Below, piece after piece: positions 57,066 through 64,000 of a stretch of DNA of 64,000 nucleotides. Every line of letters begins with the position of its first letter. Within the stretch, counting starts at the first letter, position 1. The DNA is taken from assembly GCF_001014975.1 (NCBI RefSeq), contig NZ_BBXA01000030.1, positions 451,501-515,500 of the forward strand, in the 5' to 3' direction. The DNA comes from Novosphingobium sp. MD-1. Lineage in GTDB: Bacteria; Pseudomonadota; Alphaproteobacteria; Sphingomonadales; Sphingomonadaceae. The translations under genes and the position numbers were made by a program. The notes beneath the pieces were generated by a model. That model had not been told where the DNA came from and did no database searches. It was given only the letters and a program-made list of their open reading frames with translations.

Positions 57066-57743
57066 TCAGCGCGCCAGCAGTTCCTCCACCTCGTCGGTCG
57101 CATAAAGGTCGGCGAACACCATGGCCATGATGTGCAGCGTGGCGGCGTGCTCTTCGTCGCTCAGCGCGGCGTTGGCGTCCGCGGCGATCAGCACGCGGTA
57201 GTTCAACTGCATCGCATCGCGCGCAGTGCTTTCGCAACAGCAGTTGGTCAGCGTCCCCGTGATGAGCACGGTGTCGATCCCGCGTTCCCGCAGCAAGGCG
57301 TCGAGCGCGCAAGTGCCCGGCGTGAACGCGCTGAACCGATGCTTGTCGAGGAGCTGATCGCCCGGCGCGACATCGAGTGCGGGCGAGAGCTGCCAGTAGT
57401 GCGCGCCGGGGGTGAACGCCGCCTTGTGGCCGGTGGCGGCCGCGCCCTGGCGGATCATGAAATTGGACCAGCTTGCATCGCCTTCGGGCGAACTGGTGTA
57501 GCGCAGGAACACGTTGGTGCCCCCGGCGGCCCGCACCGCGCGCGTGATCCGGTTGATGTTGGCGACTATGCTCCGCGCTTCGGGCACTTCCACGGGCGCG
57601 CCCGGCTCCATGAAGCCGTTCTGCATGTCGACCACGATGTGCGCCAGGCGGCGCGGATCGATATCGTCAAACACATTGCGCACGCCGCCGCGCCCGGCGG
57701 CAAGGCGATCGAGAATGGCGGCGTGATCGACATGGTGCGGCAT
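57066..57743 (-). CDS. isochorismatase-family cysteine hydrolase
   Basis: A 225-residue hydrolase with the complete Asp-Lys-Cys triad: Asp39 in VVDMQNGF, Lys134 in LDKHRFSAF and a Cys in TGTLTNCCCESTARDA (most likely Cys169). The GAPVEVPEARSIV and LLRERGIDTVLITG segments are typical of the branch that acts on amides such as N-carbamoylsarcosine or ureidoacrylate. The substrate is not known. It sits convergent to grpE between the two chaperone gene pairs. Confidence 0.8.
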   Translation of the reverse strand: MPHHVDHAAILDRLAAGRGGVRNVFDDIDPRRLAHIVVDMQNGFMEPGAPVEVPEARSIVANINRITRAVRAAGGTNVFLRYTSSPEGDASWSNFMIRQGAAATGHKAAFTPGAHYWQLSPALDVAPGDQLLDKHRFSAFTPGTCALDALLRERGIDTVLITGTLTNCCCESTARDAMQLNYRVLIAADANAALSDEEHAATLHIMAMVFADLYATDEVEELLAR

Positions 57744-57915
57744 GGCGTCCTCCGGTGGATTATCAGCCACTTGTCGATCACGAAGCGCATGGCGAGTCTG
57801 CCCGCTTCCTGCCGCGCTTCCGGCCCGTGAAACGCAACTGCTGCACGGTTCGTCGCAAGCGGCGGAACGCGGCCCCCGGTTCGCGCGTCGCCTGCGCAAG
57901 AAACGGAGACACATC

Positions 57916-58176
57916 ATGCGTAAGTTCCTGATTGCCTCGCTTGTTCTGGGTTCCGCCGTCACGCTGGGCGGCTGTTCGCGCAACTATGCGGCCGAAGGTG
58001 GCCTCGTCGGCGCGGCGGCCGGCGCCGGTGTGGCGGCGGCGACGGGCGGTGATGCCGCTACCGGCGCCGCGATCGGCGGCGCGGTCGGCGCGCTCGGCGG
58101 CTCGCAGATCAAGAAGCACGGCGGCCGGTGCTACCGCGTGGATCGCAACGGTTACGAATACGAAGTGCGCTGTTGA
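57916..58176 (+). CDS. glycine-zipper lipoprotein
   Basis: An 86-residue protein with lipobox LGGC at about residue 20. The middle (residues 28-62) is a run of Gly/Ala repeats (GGLVGAAAGAGVAAATGGDA and following) of the glycine-zipper type that packs in or along membranes. The end carries two Cys residues (GGRCYRVDRNGYEYEVRC). It resembles small outer-membrane lipoproteins of the SlyB/OsmB kind but is shorter. Its last 25 bases overlap the convergent vgr-related gene. Confidence 0.72.
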   Translation: MRKFLIASLVLGSAVTLGGCSRNYAAEGGLVGAAAGAGVAAATGGDAATGAAIGGAVGALGGSQIKKHGGRCYRVDRNGYEYEVRC

Positions 58177-58667
58177 TCCGCGAAGGGCAGAATCGCCTGC
58201 AGGCGGGCGAGAGGAGGGGCGTCCCCGGCGGGATGCCCCTTTTGCGCGAGGAAGGCATGACGGACGATTTCCGCCTGCTGTTCGATGCCATAGCGGGCGA
58301 AGGGCTTGCCCGGCACGACACGGTAATCGTAGCGGCAGAACGGATGGCGCATCAGCGGCAGATACCATCGCCCCTTGCGCTGGGCCTGCCAGACATGCGC
58401 CATCTCATGAATGAACAGGCCTTGCAGTGATAGCGGGGCTTCCCCGAAATCGTCGCAATAGTGCGCTCCGGCGGGATGGAAGTGGAGGTGGCCCATCGGC
58501 GCCATTACCACGTTGCGCGGCTGGAACGGAAAGAACCGCCGCCGTTTGACGCGGACCGGTGCCACATCGATGGCTCCGCCGAACACCTCCCGCACCAGCG
58601 CGCACTCGCGTTCGGTGAGCGGCCGATCACCGCCCACCGGGCACGTTTGCGCGGCGCTGGCGATCAC
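58152..58667 (-). CDS. vgr-related protein, HExxH metallopeptidase-like
   Basis: A 171-residue protein from a GTG at 58667 that overlaps the stop of the PCuAC gene. It matches the small sphingomonad family annotated as vgr-related protein: LTERECALVREVFGGAIDV, VKRRRFFPFQPRNVVMAP and LQGLFIHEMAHVWQAQRKG, where HEMAH is a zincin-type zinc-binding motif. No signal peptide is visible. Function is unknown; the likeness to type VI VgrG is only in name. Confidence 0.72.
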   Translation of the reverse strand: MIASAAQTCPVGGDRPLTERECALVREVFGGAIDVAPVRVKRRRFFPFQPRNVVMAPMGHLHFHPAGAHYCDDFGEAPLSLQGLFIHEMAHVWQAQRKGRWYLPLMRHPFCRYDYRVVPGKPFARYGIEQQAEIVRHAFLAQKGHPAGDAPPLARLQAILPFADQQRTSYS

Positions 58668-59206
58668 ATCTTGTGGTCCATATGCTCCATGCCGCCCATC
58701 GCGCCGCTCGCCTCACCACCGCCGGGGCTGGCCACCTTGGCGACGACCGTTGCCTTGTCGCCATTGTCGAGCGTGATGGTCAGTTCGGTAGTGCCGCCGG
58801 CCTTCAGCGTATCGGCCACGTCGAACAGCATGACGTGGAAACCGCCGGGCTTGAACTCCACGGTCTTACCCGGCTCCAGCGCCACTTCCTTGACCGGAGA
58901 CATCGAGGAGACGCCGTTCTCCATCTTGCTTTCGTGCATTTCCGCCCGGCCGGCGCCATCGACATGGACCGCCGCGACCTTGCGCGGCGCGCCGTTCCCC
59001 TGCGAAACGGTGAAGTAGGCGACACCGGGGCGGCCGGCGACCACCGGCAGTTGCACGATAGCATCGGTCAGGGCGATTCCGGGGGCATTTTCCGGGGTGG
59101 CATCGGCGCTCGACGAAGCGGCGACCGGTTCCTGCGGGGCCTTTTCGCCACATCCTGTCAGCGCGAGGGCAAGGCTGGAAAGTCCCGCCAGAACGTAGAG
59201 CCGCAT
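58664..59206 (-). CDS. PCuAC-family periplasmic copper chaperone
   Basis: A 180-residue lipoprotein-type protein (lipobox LTGC near residue 18). The copper(I) site H-x10-M-x21-H-x-M is complete: His and Met in [12 protein letters not shown] and the HVM at residues 21-23 after that Met. The C-terminus [10 protein letters not shown] adds a second Met/His cluster. Such proteins deliver copper to cytochrome oxidase CuA. The start at 59206 gives the signal sequence. Confidence 0.83.
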   Translation of the reverse strand: MRLYVLAGLSSLALALTGCGEKAPQEPVAASSSADATPENAPGIALTDAIVQLPVVAGRPGVAYFTVSQGNGAPRKVAAVHVDGAGRAEMHESKMENGVSSMSPVKEVALEPGKTVEFKPGGFHVMLFDVADTLKAGGTTELTITLDNGDKATVVAKVASPGGGEASGAMGGMEHMDHKM

Positions 59207-59256
59207 CGTCGATCCTCCAGTTGAAAATTCGTCTGTTGATCTAGGCGCGGTCAGGC

Positions 59257-59284
59257 CTTGTGCCAAGTCAAACCGAACCTATAT
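59257..59284 (+). promoter_or_regulatory. candidate RpoH (heat-shock) promoter of dnaK
   Basis: CTTGTG (59257-59262) is followed after 15 bp by CCTATAT (59278-59284), about 90 bp before dnaK. The CTTG and CnnTATnT pair resembles alphaproteobacterial sigma-32 promoters. No CIRCE is seen, so sigma-32 control is more likely than HrcA control. Confidence 0.4.
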
Positions 59285-59372
59285 CGGCCGCGTCGGAGCC
59301 GCCGACCGGCGTCTGCCCTTCGCGGGGGGCGCCATGTGCGCGGTGTCTAATCTGGAAGGAAATGGGGAAACC

Positions 59373-61283
<1,911 letters not shown>

Positions 61284-61299
61284 TGTTGCGATGAAACGA

Positions 61300-61333
61300 A
61301 CCCGCCATTCGCGCACAGGCGTGGATGGCGGGT
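61300..61333 (+). terminator. intercistronic stem-loop between dnaK and dnaJ
   Basis: ACCCGCCAT (61300-61308) pairs perfectly with ATGGCGGGT (61325-61333) over a 16-base loop, 17 bases before the dnaJ ATG. Only a weak T-run (TGTTTT) follows, so it may attenuate or stabilise the mRNA rather than stop transcription fully. Confidence 0.5.
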
Positions 61334-61350
61334 GACGTTGGGGCTGTTTT

Positions 61351-62481
61351 ATGGCAACCGAAGCCGACTATTACGAACTGCTCGAAATCGAGCGCACGGC
61401 GGATGACAAGACGATCAAGTCTTCGTTCCGCAGACTGGCGATGCGCTTCCACCCGGACAAGAATCCGGGGTGCGCCGATTCCGAAGCCAAATTCAAGCAG
61501 ATCAACGAGGCCTACGCCTGCCTGTCCGATCCGCAGAAGCGCGCGGCCTATGACCAGTATGGCCACGCCGCGTTCCAGCAGGGCGGTGCCGGTGGCGGCG
61601 GCTTTGGTGGCGGCGCCGATTTCGGTGATCTGGGCGACATTTTCGAAACGATCTTCGGCAGCGGCGCATTTGGCGGCGGTCGCCAGCAGGCGCGGCGCGG
61701 GGCGGACCTGCGCTATGACATGGAAGTGACGCTGGAAGAGGCGTTCCATGGCAAGACCGCCGAAATCTCGGTCGAGGTTTCGCAGAAGTGCGATCCCTGC
61801 GACGGGTCCGGCGCGGAGCCGGGCACCGGTGCGCGGCGCTGCAACCTGTGCGGCGGACACGGCAAGGTGCGCGCGCAGCAGGGCTTCTTCATGGTCGAGC
61901 GGACCTGCCCGACCTGCCATGGCCGGGGCGAGGTGATCGAGAAGCCCTGCCGGTTCTGCCGGGGCGAGGGTCGCGTCGATCTGGAACAGACGCTGGAAGT
62001 GACGATTCCCGCCGGCGTCGACAACGGCACGCGCATCCGCCTTGCCGGCAAGGGCGAGGCCGGGCCGTTCGGTGCCCCCCCGGGCGATCTTTACATCTTC
62101 CTGCACGTCAAGCGCCACCGCGTGTTCGAACGCGAAGGCACTACGCTGCTGACGCGCGCGCCGATCAGCTTCACGACGGCGGCGCTGGGCGGCGAGATCG
62201 AGATTCCAGGCCTGGATGGCAAACGCCATGCCGTGGAGATTCCGGCGGGCATCCAGTCAGGCAAGCAACTGCGCAAGCGTGGTGCGGGCATGCCCGTGCT
62301 GCAGGGGCGCGGTATGGGCGATCTGGTGGTCGAGGTCATGGTGGAAACCCCAACCCGGCTTTCCGCGCGGCAGAAGGAATTGCTGCGGGAGTTCCAGGCG
62401 ACCGAGACCGGCGAGGAATGCCCGCAATCGAAGGGGTTCTTCGAACGGCTCAAGGAAGCGTGGAGCGACCTGACGGAATAG
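61351..62481 (+). CDS. dnaJ: chaperone DnaJ (Hsp40)
   Basis: A 376-residue type I Hsp40. The J domain (residues 1-70) has HPDKNPG, the Gly/Phe-rich stretch spans about 75-115, and four zinc-finger repeats of the form CxxCxGxG follow ([32 protein letters not shown]). The C-terminal substrate-binding domain is complete. It recruits substrates to DnaK and stimulates its ATPase. Confidence 0.96.
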   Translation: MATEADYYELLEIERTADDKTIKSSFRRLAMRFHPDKNPGCADSEAKFKQINEAYACLSDPQKRAAYDQYGHAAFQQGGAGGGGFGGGADFGDLGDIFETIFGSGAFGGGRQQARRGADLRYDMEVTLEEAFHGKTAEISVEVSQKCDPCDGSGAEPGTGARRCNLCGGHGKVRAQQGFFMVERTCPTCHGRGEVIEKPCRFCRGEGRVDLEQTLEVTIPAGVDNGTRIRLAGKGEAGPFGAPPGDLYIFLHVKRHRVFEREGTTLLTRAPISFTTAALGGEIEIPGLDGKRHAVEIPAGIQSGKQLRKRGAGMPVLQGRGMGDLVVEVMVETPTRLSARQKELLREFQATETGEECPQSKGFFERLKEAWSDLTE

Positions 62482-62511
62482 GGAAACTTCCGCGGGGCAG
62501 GGCTGGCGCGC

Positions 62512-64000
62512 CTATCGCGTTTCGCCCGGCTCCGTTTCTTCGAAGGCCGCTTCCACTTCCGCTATGACGCGGTCGACCATCCCGTTTTCCACGCAGAGAC
62601 GGTCCCGCTCTTCGTGCAGGATGGCGAGAAACGCTTGCCGTTTCGCCCGGCGAACGGTGCTGACGTTAAGCGGAAGCTCCGCCGTGGAGACGATCAGGTC
62701 GATCATCCGTTCCGCGCCGTGCAGGCGGCCCCAGAGATAGTCGTTCTCGCGATAGGCGCGGCTGAAGAAGGCGCCGAAATTGAAGAACTCCACGCCGCGC
62801 AGGCAATCGAGCGTGCCCCCGGCGCGGATCGACGTGGCATCGTCGGGCGAGATGCGATCGACCTTGATCGGATCGAATTCGCCCATGCCCTCTCCCTGCA
62901 ACAGCGGCAGCGTGGCGACATCGTAGAACGGGAAGCCGAGATAGGCGTGGAGGAAGCGCCGTCGCAACGGCTTGTCCATCGCTTCCAGCGCCGCCACGAT
63001 CATGGCATCGACCTTGAGGTCGATCCCGGTCAGGTCGCGCCGCGCTGCGATGGAGGCAAGGACCGCCCCCGGATCGCTGGCGACCACGGCGGCGGAGGCG
63101 GCGAAGCCCGGGCCAAGGCCGGCGGCGGTCTCGCGGCCCTGATAGAGCGCCTGCGCGCGATAGACGGTATCGCGCGCTGCCTCGCGCGCTTCGGGCGTGA
63201 TCCCTTCGGCCTCGTCCCAGTCGTAAGTCAGCCGACGGGCGAGAAGCTTGAGCCGGCGAATGCGGAAACCGATATCGTGCGCGCGGAAAAAGCCGATGGC
63301 GGCCTCTGTCGCACCGCCCTTGCGTTCGGCCAGCTTGTCGAGACCCGAGGACTGGACAAGGTGCGCCCACAGCACGCTCTCGATTTCCGCGCGCGGCGCG
63401 GCATCGGGCGCGGCTTCCACGATCAGGTCCACCAGATCGCTGACGATCCCGGCGAACTTCACCTGGGCATAGCCATGGAAGGCATAGCCAGCCTGTTCGG
63501 CGGCCGCCTGTTGCGCCTTGTTCCGCCAGTTGGTCAGGCGCTTGCGGTTGGGCTGGTCGAAAAACAGGGTATAGCCGAACAGGCGTTCGACCGTTTCCTC
63601 GATCTCCGGCTGCAGCGCATCGACGATCGAGCGGAGCCGGGCGCGCTCGCGCGATTGCTGTTCCAGCGTTTCCAGATTGTCGCGGATCGGCTGTTCGCGC
63701 GGGATCGACGATAGCGAGCCGAAGATCGCGGAGAAGAAGCCGACCGTGCGTCCGCTGCGCTCCTCATAGCGGACGTGATCGGGGCTGGGATCGATATAGA
63801 CGAAGCGACGGTCCACCTCGCGCTCTGCCGGGCGGTTGCGCAGCACGCCCATCGCCTGTGCGAACGGCCGATTGACCAGCACCGCGCCATCGACCAGCGC
63901 GACTTCGCCCACTTCCCCGCGCTTCCAGCGGCTGGGCATGATGCGCTGGAGGAAGCGGTCGCGCCCCGGCCAGCCCATGCGGCGCTCCTGCACAAGGCGG
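62512..64000 (-). CDS. patatin-like protein, N-terminal part beyond the window
   Basis: The frame is open from the right edge to 62512 and gives 496 residues of the C-terminal part of a patatin-like protein with a long C-terminal region (DUF3376 type). LVDGAVLVNRPFAQAMG contains the DG(G/A) motif with the catalytic Asp of patatin lipases. The GxSxG nucleophile motif is expected upstream, outside the window. The rest is helical (ERARLRSIVDALQPEIEETV). No signal peptide can be judged. It is convergent with dnaJ, 30 bp away. Confidence 0.7.
   Translation of the reverse strand, partial: RLVQERRMGWPGRDRFLQRIMPSRWKRGEVGEVALVDGAVLVNRPFAQAMGVLRNRPAEREVDRRFVYIDPSPDHVRYEERSGRTVGFFSAIFGSLSSIPREQPIRDNLETLEQQSRERARLRSIVDALQPEIEETVERLFGYTLFFDQPNRKRLTNWRNKAQQAAAEQAGYAFHGYAQVKFAGIVSDLVDLIVEAAPDAAPRAEIESVLWAHLVQSSGLDKLAERKGGATEAAIGFFRAHDIGFRIRRLKLLARRLTYDWDEAEGITPEAREAARDTVYRAQALYQGRETAAGLGPGFAASAAVVASDPGAVLASIAARRDLTGIDLKVDAMIVAALEAMDKPLRRRFLHAYLGFPFYDVATLPLLQGEGMGEFDPIKVDRISPDDATSIRAGGTLDCLRGVEFFNFGAFFSRAYRENDYLWGRLHGAERMIDLIVSTAELPLNVSTVRRAKRQAFLAILHEERDRLCVENGMVDRVIAEVEAAFEETEPGETR

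Overview
The window is a piece of an alphaproteobacterial chromosome, most likely from a sphingomonad (Sphingomonadaceae, Novosphingobium/Sphingobium-like). The reasons are the high GC content, the two large TonB-dependent receptors, a LigF-like GSH transferase, proteins that I know mainly from sphingomonads (vgr-related protein, DOMON-like protein, DUF6456), and the hrcA-grpE / dnaK-dnaJ and aroQ-accB-accC arrangements. Species cannot be fixed from the sequence alone.

Positions 1-6327 look like the end of a genomic island. This part is visibly lower in GC and carries an arginine succinyltransferase (AST) catabolic operon (astA-astD-astB, leftward, astB cut by the window edge). The operon is divergent from an Lrp/AsnC-type regulator, with two matching AT-centred boxes between them. 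Next comes a decayed IS5/IS427-type element (3924-6091, flanked by CTAG) into whose right terminal repeat an IS110-family IS1111-type element (about 4739-6085) has inserted. The island ends at a 22-bp copy of the 3' end of a serine tRNA gene (6306-6327), a typical attachment-site remnant.

From 6328 on the DNA has a core-chromosome look. In order: an IclR-type regulator divergent from pcaIJ (3-oxoadipate CoA-transferase); a PepSY membrane protein and TonB receptor behind a Fur-box-like site; a 266-bp non-coding element with 32-bp terminal inverted repeats and two internal stem-loops; dienelactone hydrolase, cysK and an MFS transporter; a His-rich ZnuD-like TonB receptor behind a perfect 15-bp palindrome; PilZ protein and tyrS; DOMON-like protein and NamZ; a CoxE-type VWA protein and GFA protein divergent from a LigF-like GST; a secreted protein of unknown function and a MoxR ATPase; several envelope proteins; and parE.

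The right half is mostly housekeeping: LpoA-like protein / rsmI / yraN / gshB / dedA, accC-accB-aroQ, a holin-like protein, katG, tRNA-Pro(GGG), yajC-secD-secF, a GT4 glycosyltransferase with a Xre regulator, a DUF885 peptidase-like protein, a Uup-like ABC-F ATPase, a small PepSY protein followed by an OmpR/PhoQ-type two-component pair (FeuN-FeuP-FeuQ-like layout), xerC-hemW-rdgB-rph divergent from hrcA-grpE, small envelope proteins, dnaK-dnaJ, and the 3' part of a patatin-like gene that runs off the right edge.

The most unusual items are the nested insertion sequences with a reconstructable target site and an amber codon at position 2 of the IS1111 transposase, the tRNA-Ser junction, the nested-palindrome MITE-like element, the LigF-like beta-etherase candidate and the PepSY-two-component module. 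I found no CRISPR array, no rRNA and no obviously undescribed multi-gene defence or biosynthetic system.
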